This document shows positions 9,627 through 20,441 of a stretch of 64,000 nt of DNA, in pieces. Each line of letters starts with the position of its first letter. The stretch's first letter is position 1. The notes under the pieces were generated by a model that did no database searches, had not been told where the DNA came from, and was given only the letters and a program-made list of their open reading frames with translations. The translations under genes were made by a program, and so were the position numbers. The stretch is from Gallionella sp. (GTDB lineage: Bacteria > Pseudomonadota > Gammaproteobacteria > Burkholderiales > Gallionellaceae). The DNA lies in contig JADGRL010000004.1 of NCBI GenBank assembly GCA_017880865.1, forward strand, positions 35,511 to 99,510, read 5' to 3'.

Positions 9627-10562
9627 TCAAGCCAGACAGGCCGCCAGCATTTTCCTGACTGCAATCGGATCGCGCTCTGTGCGCAATGTCCGGTACAGTG
9701 TTTCCGCTTCCGGGTAGCCAGCGCGCAACATTCCCAGCCATTGCTTGAGCCGCCCCGGCGCGTGCCTCGGGTCCATCCGGGCACATAACAGGTCGTAGTA
9801 ATCGATCACCCAGGGCAGCAGTTCCGGCCAGTGCATGGCCTCCTCCCCGGTTTTGATGCGCCGCATCAGGTCCGGGCGGACGATGGCGCCGCGCCCGATC
9901 ATCACGTCGGTGCAGCCGCTGATCTGGCGAATTTTTTCACTATCCTTGGGGGTCCACACCTCACCGTTGGCCACCACCGGCAGCTTCACGGCTTCGCGGA
10001 TATGGGCGAGCCATTCCCAGCGCGCAGGAGGGCGGTAGCGGTCGGACCGAGTGCGTGCATGAACGGTGAGTTCATTGGCGCCGCCCGCTTCGATGGCTCG
10101 GGCGCAATCGAGCGTCAGCGAGGTATCTTCAAGGCCCAGACGCATCTTGGCGGTGACGGGAATGTGTTTCGGCACGGCGCGGCGCGCAGCAGTCACGATG
10201 GCGTGGATTTGCTCCGGGAACTGCAGCAGGACAGCGCCGCCGCCGTGACGATTCACCGTGGGTGCGGGGCAGCCGAAGTTGAGGTCGATGCCCGGTGCAC
10301 CCAGGGAAGCGGCGAATGCGGCATTTTCTGCGAGGCAGACCGGGTCGCTCCCCAGCAACTGCACGCGCACCGGCACCCCGGCGCGCGTACATCCGCCGCT
10401 GACCAGCTCAGGCACGGTGCGCAGCAGCTTTTTCTCAGTGAGCAGATGGTTGGTGACCCGCACAAATTCGGCCACGCACAGGTCGATGCCGCCCAGACGC
10501 GTCAATATGTCGCGCAGGCTATGATCGGCCAAGCCCTCCATCGGGGCGAGAATCAGGCGCAT
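9627..10562 (-). CDS. dusC: tRNA-dihydrouridine(16) synthase
   Basis: FMN-dependent reductase that converts a D-loop uridine to dihydrouridine in tRNA (311 aa). Visible are the N-terminal APMEGLADHSLR, the catalytic Cys in DLNFGCPAPTVNRHGGG, the VHARTR segment and the FMN-phosphate region VVANGEVW. The APMEG start and GCPAPTVNRHGGGA match the DusC rather than DusA/B branch. Confidence 0.9.
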   Translation of the reverse strand: MRLILAPMEGLADHSLRDILTRLGGIDLCVAEFVRVTNHLLTEKKLLRTVPELVSGGCTRAGVPVRVQLLGSDPVCLAENAAFAASLGAPGIDLNFGCPAPTVNRHGGGAVLLQFPEQIHAIVTAARRAVPKHIPVTAKMRLGLEDTSLTLDCARAIEAGGANELTVHARTRSDRYRPPARWEWLAHIREAVKLPVVANGEVWTPKDSEKIRQISGCTDVMIGRGAIVRPDLMRRIKTGEEAMHWPELLPWVIDYYDLLCARMDPRHAPGRLKQWLGMLRAGYPEAETLYRTLRTERDPIAVRKMLAACLA

Positions 10563-10687
10563 GGGTATCTGGACGGTTGCGGGGCGTTTATTTTAGAAAA
10601 AATACACATAAGTTCAGACTCGATTTATCTTTATTCTGTTGATGGAGGTGCCCCGAACGGAGTGCCTCCTGATTCATCATCGCCAAA

Positions 10688-11509
10688 TCAGAATGCGTAC
10701 CCCAACCCAAGTCTAACCGTGGTGTAATTTGTCTTGCTGTCCGGCTCCCAGGTGACGAGGCCGCCAGCTAAGGGATACAGCGCGCTGATGCCATACTTGA
10801 AGCTCTTATAATCGACACCGACGTTGCCGTGGAAGGTTTTGGTAAATGCATAATCGGCGCAGGCGCCCACCTTGTACCGGCTGGAGTTGCCGAGTCGGCC
10901 CGTGAATCCAGCAGGGCCTTCGACCACAATATTTGATCCGAATGTACGCCCGAACACGGCATTGATTGAAACTACCAGTTTGGCGACAGGCGAATACTGG
11001 CCCAGCGCACCGATCCCATAATAATGGTGAGTGTAGGTCTCACCATAATTGATCAACCTGTCCCATTTATGATGGCCGAGCTCGGCGTAGGGTGTCAGCA
11101 TCAACTCGTCGTTAACTACGAAACCTCTTCCGTAACGGGCGCTGTAATTATCCAGTATCGCACCGGAAGGTTGAACGACCGAACCATACACTCCGCCTTC
11201 CTGAAGGGAGCCTACATATTTCGTGTTGCCGGAGGAATGGTCGTATTCGGCTTCGAAATAATCGTTTCCGAGCCACCAATCCTTCATCGCGGATAAGGAC
11301 AGCGCCGCACCCGGCACCCAGCCCGTCGCCGTGTCTATCGTTCCGGTCGTCGTGCCCAGAATTCCATTGCCCGTTTCCGTGTAATCGACATACGTCGCAA
11401 TGATCTGGCTGCCGATCTGGTTATTGGATGCCATGATGTCGGATGTGCCCGCAAACGCTGTTGCAGAGCACATCAAGCAGCCCATCAGCAAAGCGACTTT
11501 ATGCAACAT
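10688..11509 (-). CDS. Predicted outer-membrane beta-barrel protein, unknown function
   Basis: A 273-aa protein with a clear signal peptide (about 20 residues ending ATAFA), then many alternating polar/aromatic strands (YFEAEYDHS, LTPYAELGHHKW, VRLGLGYAF) and a C-terminal Phe. The terminal aromatic residue is the usual signal for outer-membrane barrel insertion. I do not recognise the family. It stands alone between dusC and panD, with about 210 bases of spacer before panD in which I see no gene. Confidence 0.65.
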   Translation of the reverse strand: MLHKVALLMGCLMCSATAFAGTSDIMASNNQIGSQIIATYVDYTETGNGILGTTTGTIDTATGWVPGAALSLSAMKDWWLGNDYFEAEYDHSSGNTKYVGSLQEGGVYGSVVQPSGAILDNYSARYGRGFVVNDELMLTPYAELGHHKWDRLINYGETYTHHYYGIGALGQYSPVAKLVVSINAVFGRTFGSNIVVEGPAGFTGRLGNSSRYKVGACADYAFTKTFHGNVGVDYKSFKYGISALYPLAGGLVTWEPDSKTNYTTVRLGLGYAF

Positions 11510-11722
11510 AAAATCCTCTCTAATTCACGGGATCCAGATTCGTCGCACATCATATGACAGAAACGGGCGCAGCGTGCCTTGCACCTCATTTTCTTGCGCC
11601 GAATCCCAAGGAGGCAAAGTGAGCTATTTCAGCCTACTGATTTTTTGTAGAAGGCCTGCCACGACGCCCATGCATCCAATCAACCTGGATGTCGCAGCAG
11701 TGCTCGGAACACGCCTGCGAAG

Positions 11723-12103
11723 CTAGGCGGCCTGTACCGGAATCTGTTCGCGTTGCGCGATGATGCGGTTGTGCTCGTCCACATAGACGAGCTGCGGGTG
11801 GAATTTTTGCAGCTCCAATTCGGAATACATCGCGTAAGTGGCGATGATGATGATGTCTCCCGGATCGGCCTTGTGCGCCGCCGCGCCATTCACGGAGATC
11901 ACGCCGGAACCGCGTTGGGCGCGGATGGCGTAGGTGGTGAAACGCTCGCCATTGGTGACATTGTAAATATCGATCTGCTGATATTCTTTGATGTCGGCGG
12001 CATCCAGCAAATCGTCGTCGATCGCGCAGGAACCCTCGTAATGCAACTCGGAGTGCGTGACATGCACCCGGTGCAACTTGGCTTTAAGCATGATTCTTTG
12101 CAT
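11723..12103 (-). CDS. panD: Aspartate 1-decarboxylase
   Basis: Makes beta-alanine from aspartate for pantothenate synthesis. The 126-aa proenzyme begins [13 protein letters not shown] and contains the self-cleavage site EGSCAID, where the Gly-Ser bond is cut to form the pyruvoyl group. Tyr in the [13 protein letters not shown] region is present. The gene lies upstream of panC and panB in gene order but has its own promoter-like sequence. Confidence 0.96.
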   Translation of the reverse strand: MQRIMLKAKLHRVHVTHSELHYEGSCAIDDDLLDAADIKEYQQIDIYNVTNGERFTTYAIRAQRGSGVISVNGAAAHKADPGDIIIIATYAMYSELELQKFHPQLVYVDEHNRIIAQREQIPVQAA

Positions 12104-12132
12104 TAGGACACCTCTTATTTCAGTGGGCGCGG

Positions 12133-12138
12133 ATTATA
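12133..12138 (-). promoter_or_regulatory. -10 element of the panD promoter
   Basis: Reads TATAAT on the minus strand followed by the GC-rich discriminator CCGCGCC, 30 bases upstream of panD. The same TATAAT plus GCGC arrangement occurs before several other operons in the window. Confidence 0.5.
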
Positions 12139-12156
12139 TAACACCCGGCCCAATAA

Positions 12157-13004
<848 letters not shown>

Positions 13005-13008
<4 letters not shown>

Positions 13009-13796
13009 AAGCTGTGTTCCTGCGCAGGAAAGCTACCCGCCTTCACTTCGGCGACATAGTTCGCCACCGCCGCCGCGATACTGGACGCGCCCTGCATGTA
13101 GTTCTTCACGAAGCGCGCCTTCTTGCCGGGAAATGCATCCAGCATATCGTGCAACACCAGCACCTGACCGGAACACGCTGCACCCGCGCCGATGCCGACC
13201 GTGGGAATGGTGAGCTGCGCGGTGATTTCCGCTGCCAGTGCAGCAGGCACGGCTTCCAGCACCAGCATGCCCGCGCCAGCCAGTTCAAGCGCCAGCGCAT
13301 CCTGCAATAATTGTTGCGCGGCGGCGGATTCTTTACCCTGCACGCGATAACCGCCCAACTGATGCACCGACTGCGGGGTCAGCCCGATGTGTCCGCACAC
13401 AGGGATGCCGCGAGAGGTTAAGAAGCGCACCGTTTCGACCATAGCCGCACCGCCTTCTAGCTTGACCATCTGCGCGCCCGCCGCCATCAGCTGCGCGGCA
13501 TGTTCAAACGTTTTTTCCGGGCTGATCTGGAACGTGCCGAACGGCATATCGCTGATGATAAAAGCCTGTTTCGAGCCCCGTGCCACACAGGCGGTGTGGT
13601 AAACCATGTCGGTAAGCGTAACCGGCAGCGTGGTTTCGTGTCCCTGCAACACCATGCCGAGCGAATCGCCGACCAGCAGCGCGTCGACACCTTGGGCTTC
13701 GAGTAGCGCGGCGAAGCTCGCGTCATAACAGGTCAGCACGGCAATTTTCTCGCCCTTGCCGCGCATGGCTTTCAGTGCAGTCAGTGTGGTACGCAT
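13005..13796 (-). CDS. panB: 3-methyl-2-oxobutanoate hydroxymethyltransferase
   Basis: Transfers a hydroxymethyl group from methylene-tetrahydrofolate to ketoisovalerate to form ketopantoate (263 aa). Family motifs: [28 protein letters not shown] with the metal Asp, LEGG, and [20 protein letters not shown]. It overlaps the upstream kinase stop by one base (TGATG) and panC by four, so the cluster is translationally coupled. Confidence 0.96.
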
Positions 13797-14437
13797 CAGC
13801 TCCCCCTGCTAAAAAATTCGCGCGGCCCGCGCATTTCCTCGATGCGGCTCAGCAGCAATTTGAAATCTTCATCGCCATCCACGAAGTTCAGATGCTCGCT
13901 GTTCACCATCAGCACCGGAGCCGCGTCGTAATGATAGAAGAAATCGCTGTAGCTTTGTGACAGACGCAACAAATAACTTTCGCTGATGCCGAATTCATAA
14001 GGCTGTGCGCGGCGCTGCACGCGCTCTGCCAGAATATCCGGCGCGGCCTGCAAATAAATCACCAGGTCCGGCACGGGCGCCTGCAATTGCAGCGAGCTGT
14101 AAATTTGCTGATAGAGCGCGAACTCTTCTTCATTCAGATTGAGCCGCGCAAACAGCGGGTCCTTGTCGAACAGATAATCCGACACGGTGCTCTCGCGAAA
14201 TAAATCCATTTGCGCCAGATCACGCACTTCGTTGCTGCGCTGGAACAGGAAGAACAATTGAGTCGCCAGCGCATAGCGCGGCGGGTCCTGATAAAACTTG
14301 GCGAGAAAGGGATTTTCGTCGGGCTTTTCCAGCAGCGTCCCGGCACCGATGTGTTGCGAGAGCCGATGCACGAGGCTGGTCTTGCCGACGCCGATCGGTC
14401 CTTCCACGACGATGTAGCGATACTTATCAAGCAGCAT
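13796..14437 (-). CDS. Deoxynucleoside kinase (deoxyadenosine/deoxycytidine kinase type)
   Basis: P-loop kinase of the deoxynucleoside kinase family; ATG at 14437 gives 213 aa. The Walker A motif is [13 protein letters not shown], followed by the substrate-binding [11 protein letters not shown] region and [14 protein letters not shown] with the conserved Arg. The ORF track opens 13 codons earlier. It sits between folK and panB, a common beta- and gammaproteobacterial order. The true substrate cannot be told from sequence alone. Confidence 0.85.
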   Translation of the reverse strand: MLLDKYRYIVVEGPIGVGKTSLVHRLSQHIGAGTLLEKPDENPFLAKFYQDPPRYALATQLFFLFQRSNEVRDLAQMDLFRESTVSDYLFDKDPLFARLNLNEEEFALYQQIYSSLQLQAPVPDLVIYLQAAPDILAERVQRRAQPYEFGISESYLLRLSQSYSDFFYHYDAAPVLMVNSEHLNFVDGDEDFKLLLSRIEEMRGPREFFSRGS

Positions 14438-14939
14438 TGAGCATCCTCTCCAATACCTGACCCTGACATCCTGCAAGCGCCAGCTCGGCCCGACCTACTC
14501 CGGGTATGCTGATATCCGGCGCGATTTCCAGCAGCGGCTGCAACACGAACGCACGCAAGTGCATCTGCGGATGCGGGATGGTCAGGCCATGCTCGTGCAG
14601 TTGCACATCGTCATACAGCAGCACGTCCAGATCCAGCGTGCGCGGCGCGTTGCGATAGGTACGCTCGCGACCGTGCTGATGCTCGATGTGTAACAACGCT
14701 TGCAGAAAGGCATGCGGCATCAAGGTTGTTTCGATTTTCGCCACCGCATTCACGAAATCCGGCTGGCTTGGTAAATCGGTCTGACCCGGATAGCCTATCG
14801 GCGCGCTGCGATACAGCGAAGAGCGAGCAACCAGACTCGTATCCGGCAGCTGATCAATGTCGGCAAATGCACGTCGCAATTGGCCGAGCGGATCTTCCAG
14901 ATTGCTGCCCAGCCCGATAAAGGCGGTGTGTCGCGTCAC
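14427..14939 (-). CDS. folK: 2-amino-4-hydroxy-6-hydroxymethyldihydropteridine pyrophosphokinase
   Basis: Pyrophosphorylates the pterin precursor of folate (170 aa). It has the N-terminal FIGLGSNL, the PDFVNAVAKIET segment and the RTYRNAPRTLDLDVLLYDD motif with metal-binding Asp residues, then LTIPHPQMHLRAFVLQPL. Four-base overlap with pcnB upstream and about 10 bases with the kinase downstream. Confidence 0.95.
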   Translation of the reverse strand: MTRHTAFIGLGSNLEDPLGQLRRAFADIDQLPDTSLVARSSLYRSAPIGYPGQTDLPSQPDFVNAVAKIETTLMPHAFLQALLHIEHQHGRERTYRNAPRTLDLDVLLYDDVQLHEHGLTIPHPQMHLRAFVLQPLLEIAPDISIPGVGRAELALAGCQGQVLERMLNAA

Positions 14940-16351
14940 TCGTATGCCCGGCCCGTATCCTGTCGGCCAGTATGCTCGTCCGCCGAGTGTTCACCCGATG
15001 ACTCGCCCACTGACCCAGTGGCCGACTCGCTGGCTGGTTTTTTCTTGCGCGGCTTCCGGCGGCGTTTCTTGTCTCCCGCACCTTCAGGCTGCAACATTTC
15101 CACACGGCGCTCTTCGCTGGCATCTTGAAACTCGTCCCACCACAATCCCAGCTCGTCATCCACTTCGCCGCTGGCGCAACGCAACAACAGGAAATCGAAT
15201 CCGGCACGAAAGCGCGGTTGCTCCAGCAAACGGTACGGACGTTGTCCGGCGCGCTGATCAAAGCGTTGTTGCAACAACCAGATTTCTTTCATCACCGCAT
15301 CCTGGCGGTGCGGGATAGCCAGCTGCGCTTTTTGTCTGGCCAGCACTTCATCCATCGCCTCGTGCATCGCGCCTATCGGACGCCCGCCTTGCTGCACGCG
15401 CAAATTCCACGCCGCCAACACCTCATGCCACAACAGCGCGGCGAACAAAAACGCGGGAGAAACCGTCTTGTCCTGGCTGAGACGCTCGTCGGTATTGCGC
15501 AACGCCAGCATGATGAATTTTTCGCCCATCGGCTGTTCCCAGATCACATCCAGCAGCGGCAGCAAGCCGTGATGCAGATTCATCCGGCGCAACTGCTGGA
15601 TGCACTCCAGCGAATGCCCTGACAACAGCATTTTCAACACCTCGTCGAGCATGCGCGCCTTCGGCACGTTGTCGAGCAAATTCTTCATTTTGGCGATCGG
15701 TGCTGCGGTCGCCGCATCCAGCTCGATGCCCAGCTTGGCGGACAAGCGCACCGCGCGCAGCATGCGCACCGGGTCTTCGCGGTAACGCACTAGCGGGTCG
15801 CCGATGATGCGCAACAGACCATTGCGCGTATCGGCATAGCCGCGGTGATAATCAAAAATCTCCTGGGTGGACGGATCATAGAACAGCGCATTTGCGGTGA
15901 AATCGCGCCGCGCCGCATCCTGCTCCTGATCGCCGAATTCATTGTCGCGCAGCAAACGGCCATGCTCGTCGGTCTGCGCATCTTCGGCCTCGATCATGCG
16001 GCGGAAAGTAGACACCTCGACCACCTCCTCACCGAACATCACATGCACCAGCCGAAAGCGCCGACCGATGATGCGCGCGCGGCGAAACACGCGGCGCACA
16101 TCTTCCGGTGTGGCATCGGTCGCGATGTCGAAATCCTTAGGTGTGCGCTCCAGCAACAAATCGCGCACCGCACCGCCCACCACATAGGCCTGATAGCCTG
16201 CGGCTTGCAAGCCGTCGGTGACTTTCAGCGCGCCGTAGCTGATCTGCTCGCGCGCCACGCCATGCAATTTGAACGGGATCACCTGAGCATTTCCCACCGT
16301 TTTGGTTTTGGCAGGTTTACGGAATACGCGCTTGAAAAATTTTTTGATCAT
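14936..16351 (-). CDS. pcnB: Poly(A) polymerase I
   Basis: Adds 3' poly(A) tails that promote RNA decay. The nucleotidyltransferase head shows YVVGGAVRDLLLERTPKDFDIATDATP near residue 55, then RRFRLVHVMFG and RRDFTANALFYDP. The C-terminus is rich in Lys, Arg, Ser and Glu, as is common for PcnB. The ORF track starts at a TTG (16366); the ATG at 16351 gives 471 aa and begins MIKKFFKRVFRKP. It heads the pcnB-folK-kinase-panB-panC run. Confidence 0.93.
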   Translation of the reverse strand: MIKKFFKRVFRKPAKTKTVGNAQVIPFKLHGVAREQISYGALKVTDGLQAAGYQAYVVGGAVRDLLLERTPKDFDIATDATPEDVRRVFRRARIIGRRFRLVHVMFGEEVVEVSTFRRMIEAEDAQTDEHGRLLRDNEFGDQEQDAARRDFTANALFYDPSTQEIFDYHRGYADTRNGLLRIIGDPLVRYREDPVRMLRAVRLSAKLGIELDAATAAPIAKMKNLLDNVPKARMLDEVLKMLLSGHSLECIQQLRRMNLHHGLLPLLDVIWEQPMGEKFIMLALRNTDERLSQDKTVSPAFLFAALLWHEVLAAWNLRVQQGGRPIGAMHEAMDEVLARQKAQLAIPHRQDAVMKEIWLLQQRFDQRAGQRPYRLLEQPRFRAGFDFLLLRCASGEVDDELGLWWDEFQDASEERRVEMLQPEGAGDKKRRRKPRKKKPASESATGSVGESSGEHSADEHTGRQDTGRAYE

Positions 16352-16398
16352 GCAGTGTTTAGGCAATTGAACGCGACAAGATCGCGCAAGGAGCGCGG

Positions 16399-16404
16399 AT
16401 TATA
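16399..16404 (-). promoter_or_regulatory. -10 element of the pcnB promoter
   Basis: TATAAT on the minus strand followed by CCGCGCTCC, about 48 bases before the pcnB ATG. Confidence 0.5.
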
Positions 16405-16415
16405 CAGCCCCAAAG

Positions 16416-16441
16416 AAAAACGCGCCTTGCGGCGCGTTTTT
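16416..16441 (-). terminator. Intrinsic terminator after psiF
   Basis: Stem CGCGCC/GGCGCG with loop TTGC, flanked by A5 on one side and T5 on the other. It follows psiF on the minus strand and lies just before the pcnB promoter, so it separates the two transcription units. The A/T flanks would let it work in either direction. Confidence 0.85.
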
Positions 16442-16460
16442 AACGAAGCGATTAACGCCC

Positions 16461-16478
16461 GTCGACTGCGCTCAGGAC
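16461..16478. repeat. Dispersed GTCGA...GCTCAGGAC repeat, copy 1
   Basis: GTCGACTGCGCTCAGGAC, immediately after the psiF stop, matches the widespread proteobacterial repeat of the type TCGACnnGCTCAGGAC. A second copy, in opposite orientation, lies inside nudB at 55697-55716. Confidence 0.55.
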
Positions 16479-16482
16479 AGGC

Positions 16483-16821
16483 TTAGGCCTTGAGACAGGA
16501 GCTCATGAACTTCTTGCGCTCGTCACCCTTGAGTGCTTTGGTCTTGGCGTCTGCATTGCAAGTCTTCATCTTATCTTGTTGCTTGACCGGAGCGGCAGCG
16601 CTGGCGACAGGCTTGGCATCGGTCTTCGCGGGAGCCGCAGCAGACTTCAACACGTAATCCTTTTTCAGGCATTTGCTCATGAACGCCTTGCGCTCATCGC
16701 CCTTCATGCCTTTGGCTTCTACGTTACAGCCCTTCATTTTTTCCTGTTGCGCGCCCGCGAAAGCCGGAGCCGAAACAGCGAATGTAAAACCCAAACATGC
16801 CAATGCGATCAGTTTTTTCAT
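16483..16821 (-). CDS. psiF: PsiF-repeat protein (exported)
   Basis: A 112-aa protein with a signal peptide (cleavage near AFA-GAQQ) and two PsiF repeats of the form KMKxCN...KGDERKxFMSxCLK, joined by an Ala/Pro/Lys linker. In E. coli psiF is induced by phosphate starvation, but its biochemical role is unknown. I see no Pho box here; there is a TATAAT-type promoter instead. Confidence 0.85.
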   Translation of the reverse strand: MKKLIALACLGFTFAVSAPAFAGAQQEKMKGCNVEAKGMKGDERKAFMSKCLKKDYVLKSAAAPAKTDAKPVASAAAPVKQQDKMKTCNADAKTKALKGDERKKFMSSCLKA

Positions 16822-16878
16822 GGAATTCTCCTTGGTTTAAATCGTTGATTTTGTTCCCCATGCGGCGGAAGCGCGCGC

Positions 16879-16884
16879 ATTATA
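16879..16884 (-). promoter_or_regulatory. -10 element of the psiF promoter
   Basis: TATAAT on the minus strand followed by GCGCGCGC, about 58 bases upstream of the psiF start. No good -35 hexamer is visible at 17 bases. Confidence 0.5.
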
Positions 16885-16913
16885 GCGAAAGCTAGGCATT
16901 CAATCAGCAACAT

Positions 16914-17636
16914 TTATCGGCTATCTCTTCCAGCCCGCACACCCTTAAGCCAGCGCTCGTACAACCGAGTCGCCACGCTGTTCAAGCGCGACAGTTCGTC
17001 CGTCATGCTCCGCTGTATCTCAATCGTCGATTGCACCGCCGGACTGGCGCTGCTGGTCTTTACTTCATCGGCGCCCACCTCACACCAAATCGCGATCATC
17101 TCAACGGTCATCTCGATGTGGCATTGCAGCGCAAGATGACGGCCTATGGCGTAGGCTTGATTAATGCAATAGGCGCTGGACAGCAGGTGCGTCGCCCCTT
17201 GCGGCAAACTGAAGGTTTCGCCGTGCCAGTGAAACGCCTGAAAGTTTTTAATATCGCCAAACCAGCTGCGCGCGATGTCGTTGTTTGAAACCTGCACCTC
17301 GCCCCAGCCGATTTCCTTGACCGGATTGCGCATCACGACACCGCCCAAGGCCTTGGAGATCAGTTGTCCGCCGAGGCAATGCCCCAACAGCGGAATGTCT
17401 AGCGCGACGGCATCTCGGATCAATGTCTCAACTTTCGGTATCCACGGCAGATCGTCGTTGACGCTCATCGGCCCACCCATGAACACCAGTCCTGAGTAGG
17501 CCGTTGCGCTGGGCGGCACGACATCGCCAGCATCGATTGCGATCAGTTGCCACGGGATACCGCGCTCGTCGAGAAATTCGGCGAAATATCCGGGGCCTTC
17601 GGTTGAAGCATGGCGGAATATCGCGACAGGTTTCAT
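16914..17636 (-). CDS. Class I glutamine amidotransferase-like protein
   Basis: A 240-aa protein of the GMP-synthase-like amidotransferase group. The nucleophile elbow is LLGHCLGGQL, and the catalytic His/Glu pair is probably LQCHIEMT, where most relatives have FQxHPE. The oxyanion strand FMGGPMSVND is present. Members of this stand-alone group include gamma-glutamyl peptide hydrolases and uncharacterised proteins; the substrate is unknown. Confidence 0.78.
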   Translation of the reverse strand: MKPVAIFRHASTEGPGYFAEFLDERGIPWQLIAIDAGDVVPPSATAYSGLVFMGGPMSVNDDLPWIPKVETLIRDAVALDIPLLGHCLGGQLISKALGGVVMRNPVKEIGWGEVQVSNNDIARSWFGDIKNFQAFHWHGETFSLPQGATHLLSSAYCINQAYAIGRHLALQCHIEMTVEMIAIWCEVGADEVKTSSASPAVQSTIEIQRSMTDELSRLNSVATRLYERWLKGVRAGRDSR

Positions 17637-17725
17637 GTCATGTAGGGGCGTATGCCATAACCAGCGACTTAGTTGGTGTTTTTTGCCAACCTAGTCGAAT
17701 GGCTAGTTGTTTCATCAATACGCCC

Positions 17726-18517
17726 CTACAATGTTTTGTCCCGCTCGATCAGCGCATAGGCCGAATGGTTATGTATCGACTCGAAGTTCTCAGACTCGAC
17801 GATATAGGTATCGATGCGCTCATCGGCATCCAGCACCGCCGCCACGTCGCGCACCATGTCTTCGACGAATTTCGGGTTGTCGTAGGCGCGTTCGGTGACG
17901 AATTTTTCGTCGGGGCGTTTGAGCAAACCGTACAGCTCGCATGAGGCCTGCTCTTCGGCGATGCGCACCACGTCTTCGATCCAGACAAAACGGTTGGTGC
18001 GCAGCGTGAGCGTGACATGCGAACGCTGGTTATGCGCACCGCGCTCGGAAATCTTTTTCGAGCACGGGCACAGACTGGTAACCGGCACCAGCACCTTCAT
18101 CGTGACGCGCGGTTTGCCGTGTACCGTTTCGCCGATCAGCGTGACATCGTAATCGAGCAGGCTTTGCACACCCGACACCGGCGCGGTCTTGTTCACAAAA
18201 TACGGGAAGCTCATTTCGAGGTAGCCGGACTGCGCTTCCAGACGCGTCACCATTTCGCGCAGAATGCTCTCGAAGGATTCCACGGAAATCTCGCGCTCGT
18301 GCTCGTTGAGTATCTCGACGAAGCGCGACATGTGCGTGCCCTTGAAATTGTGCGGCAGGTGCACGTACATGTTGAATGTGGCGACCGTGTGCTGCACGCC
18401 GACGCTCTTGTCCTTCACCTTGATCGGATGGCGGATGCCTTTGATGCCGACGCGATCGATCGCCAGATGGCGGGTATCGGCGGAACTTTGCACGTCGGCA
18501 ATAGCGGGTACATTCAT
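17726..18517 (-). CDS. folE2: GTP cyclohydrolase FolE2 (type IB)
   Basis: Makes 7,8-dihydroneopterin triphosphate from GTP, the first step of folate synthesis. This metal-promiscuous form is unrelated in sequence to the zinc enzyme FolE. Length 263 aa; the catalytic Cys is in [19 protein letters not shown], and [10 protein letters not shown] and [13 protein letters not shown] are conserved. FolK and NudB, two later steps of the same pathway, are also encoded in this window. Confidence 0.95.
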   Translation of the reverse strand: MNVPAIADVQSSADTRHLAIDRVGIKGIRHPIKVKDKSVGVQHTVATFNMYVHLPHNFKGTHMSRFVEILNEHEREISVESFESILREMVTRLEAQSGYLEMSFPYFVNKTAPVSGVQSLLDYDVTLIGETVHGKPRVTMKVLVPVTSLCPCSKKISERGAHNQRSHVTLTLRTNRFVWIEDVVRIAEEQASCELYGLLKRPDEKFVTERAYDNPKFVEDMVRDVAAVLDADERIDTYIVESENFESIHNHSAYALIERDKTL

Positions 18518-18550
18518 GGCAAGCTTTCTATCGGGTTGCGATTATGCGAG

Positions 18551-18556
18551 ATTATA
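18551..18556 (-). promoter_or_regulatory. -10 element of the folE2 promoter
   Basis: TATAAT on the minus strand followed by CTCGC, 34 bases upstream of the folE2 ATG. I see no Zur-type palindrome around it. Confidence 0.4.
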
Positions 18557-18575
18557 ACCAATCCCGACCAATTTA

Positions 18576-20441
18576 CTAGGTTGGATAATTTTTAATGCTG
18601 GCAATCAGGCCTTTGGCATCCAGACCGCAATCCGCCAGCATCTGCCCGTGTTCGCCCTGCTCGATGAATCGGTCCGGCAAGCCGAGTTGCAGCAGCGGAA
18701 TAACGATGCCGTGCTGTTGCAAACATTCCGCCACCGCGCTGCCCGCACCGCCTTGTATTGTGTTCTCTTCCACGGTCACCAGCAGCTCATGTTCGCGCGC
18801 CAGACGAAGCACCAATTCGGCATCCAGCGGTTTGACGAAACGCATGTTCGCCACCGTCGCATCAAGTTGTTCTGCCGCAGCCAGCGCAGGCGCCAGCATG
18901 GTACCGAATGCCAGTATCGCCACTCGACGACCCTCACGGCGCAACTCGCCACGACCGACAGGCAGAGCACTCATTTCGTTTTTGATCGCCACGCCCGGCC
19001 CGGTGCCGCGGGGATAACGCACCGCGCTCGGCGTGTTCAACAGCATGGCGGTATATAACATTTGACGGCATTCGTTCTCGTCAGCGGGAGCCATCACCGT
19101 CATGTTCGGGATGCAGCGCAAGAATGACAGATCGAAACTGCCCGCATGGGTCGCGCCATCCGCGCCGACCAGCCCGCCGCGATCGATCGCCAAAATCACA
19201 GGCAGGTTCTGGATCGCGATGTCGTGTATGAGTTGATCGTAAGCGCGCTGCAAGAAGGTCGAATAGATCGCCACCACCGGCTTGTAACCATCGCAGGCTA
19301 ATCCAGCGGCGAATGTCAGAGCGTGCTGTTCGGCGATGCCGACATCGAAATAACGTGCAGGAAAACGCCCGGAAAATTCCGCCATGCCCGAGCCTTCGCA
19401 CATCGCCGGGGTAATGCCCACCAAACGTTCATCCTGTGCCGCCATGTCGCACAGCCACTGTCCGAACACTTCGGTATATGTTGGATTCGCAGTCAGCCCT
19501 TCGACGTGGTTAGGGACAGGCTTGGCGGTGATACCCTGAATGCGGTCGAACTTGCCCACGCCGTGATACAGCAGACAATCCTGTTCGGCCAGCGCGTAGC
19601 CACGGCCCTTTTGCGTGACGATGTGCAGAAATTGCGGGCCTTCGAGTTGGCGGATGTTGCTCAAGGTATCCAGCAATACGTCCAGGTCATGACCGTCGAT
19701 CGGTCCGATATAGTTGAAACCGAATTCCTCGAACAGGGTACTCGGTGTCACCATGCCTTTGACGTGTTCTTCGGCGCGCTTGGCGAATTCCAGCACCGGC
19801 GGCATACCCTTCAACACCTTTTCGCTGCCGCGCCGCACCGCCGCATAAAATCGACCCGACATCAGACGGGCCAGATAATTGTTCAGCGCGCCTACGGGGC
19901 GCGAAATCGACATATCGTTGTCGTTGAGTATCACCAGCAGATTCGCATCCATCGCACCGGCGTTGTTCAGCGCCTCGAACGCCATACCGCCGGTCAGCGC
20001 GCCATCGCCGATGATCGCCACAGAACGGCGCTCGGAGCCTTGCAGTTTTGCCGCCACCGCCATGCCCAGTGCCGCCGAAATCGAGGTGCTGGAATGCCCG
20101 GTGCCGAAGGTGTCATACGGGCTTTCTTCGCGCTTCGGGAAACCGGCGATGCCGCCCGCCATGCGCAAATGGCTCATCGCCTCGCGCCGTCCGGTCAGAA
20201 TTTTGTGCGTATAGGTCTGATGGCCCACATCCCAGACCAGCTTGTCTTCCGGCGTATCGAAAATGGTGTGCAGCGCGATGGTCAACTCGACCGTGCCCAG
20301 ATTGGAGGATAAATGCCCGCCGGTATGGCTGACCGATTCGACCAGAAATTCGCGCAACTCACTCGCCAATTGCGGCAACTGCTCGCGCTCCAACGCACGC
20401 AGCTCGCCGGGGGTGTTGATGGTATCAAGTAAGGTGTACAT
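18576..20441 (-). CDS. dxs: 1-deoxy-D-xylulose-5-phosphate synthase
   Basis: Thiamine-diphosphate enzyme that condenses pyruvate and glyceraldehyde 3-phosphate, first step of the MEP isoprenoid pathway. The ThDP motif [18 protein letters not shown] begins near residue 150; the transketolase domain shows [18 protein letters not shown] and [15 protein letters not shown]. The track starts at TTG (20444); the ATG at 20441 overlaps the ispA stop (TGATG) and gives 621 aa. Confidence 0.96.
   Translation of the reverse strand: MYTLLDTINTPGELRALEREQLPQLASELREFLVESVSHTGGHLSSNLGTVELTIALHTIFDTPEDKLVWDVGHQTYTHKILTGRREAMSHLRMAGGIAGFPKREESPYDTFGTGHSSTSISAALGMAVAAKLQGSERRSVAIIGDGALTGGMAFEALNNAGAMDANLLVILNDNDMSISRPVGALNNYLARLMSGRFYAAVRRGSEKVLKGMPPVLEFAKRAEEHVKGMVTPSTLFEEFGFNYIGPIDGHDLDVLLDTLSNIRQLEGPQFLHIVTQKGRGYALAEQDCLLYHGVGKFDRIQGITAKPVPNHVEGLTANPTYTEVFGQWLCDMAAQDERLVGITPAMCEGSGMAEFSGRFPARYFDVGIAEQHALTFAAGLACDGYKPVVAIYSTFLQRAYDQLIHDIAIQNLPVILAIDRGGLVGADGATHAGSFDLSFLRCIPNMTVMAPADENECRQMLYTAMLLNTPSAVRYPRGTGPGVAIKNEMSALPVGRGELRREGRRVAILAFGTMLAPALAAAEQLDATVANMRFVKPLDAELVLRLAREHELLVTVEENTIQGGAGSAVAECLQQHGIVIPLLQLGLPDRFIEQGEHGQMLADCGLDAKGLIASIKNYPT

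Noticed and set aside
10615-10687. Terminator after the outer-membrane protein gene
   Set aside because: GGAGG/CCTCC can pair around 10644-10670, but the stem is interrupted and no T-run follows on the minus strand.
16822-16913. Pho box before psiF
   Set aside because: The gene's name suggests phosphate control, but no CTGTCAT-type direct repeat with 11-base period is visible in the spacer.
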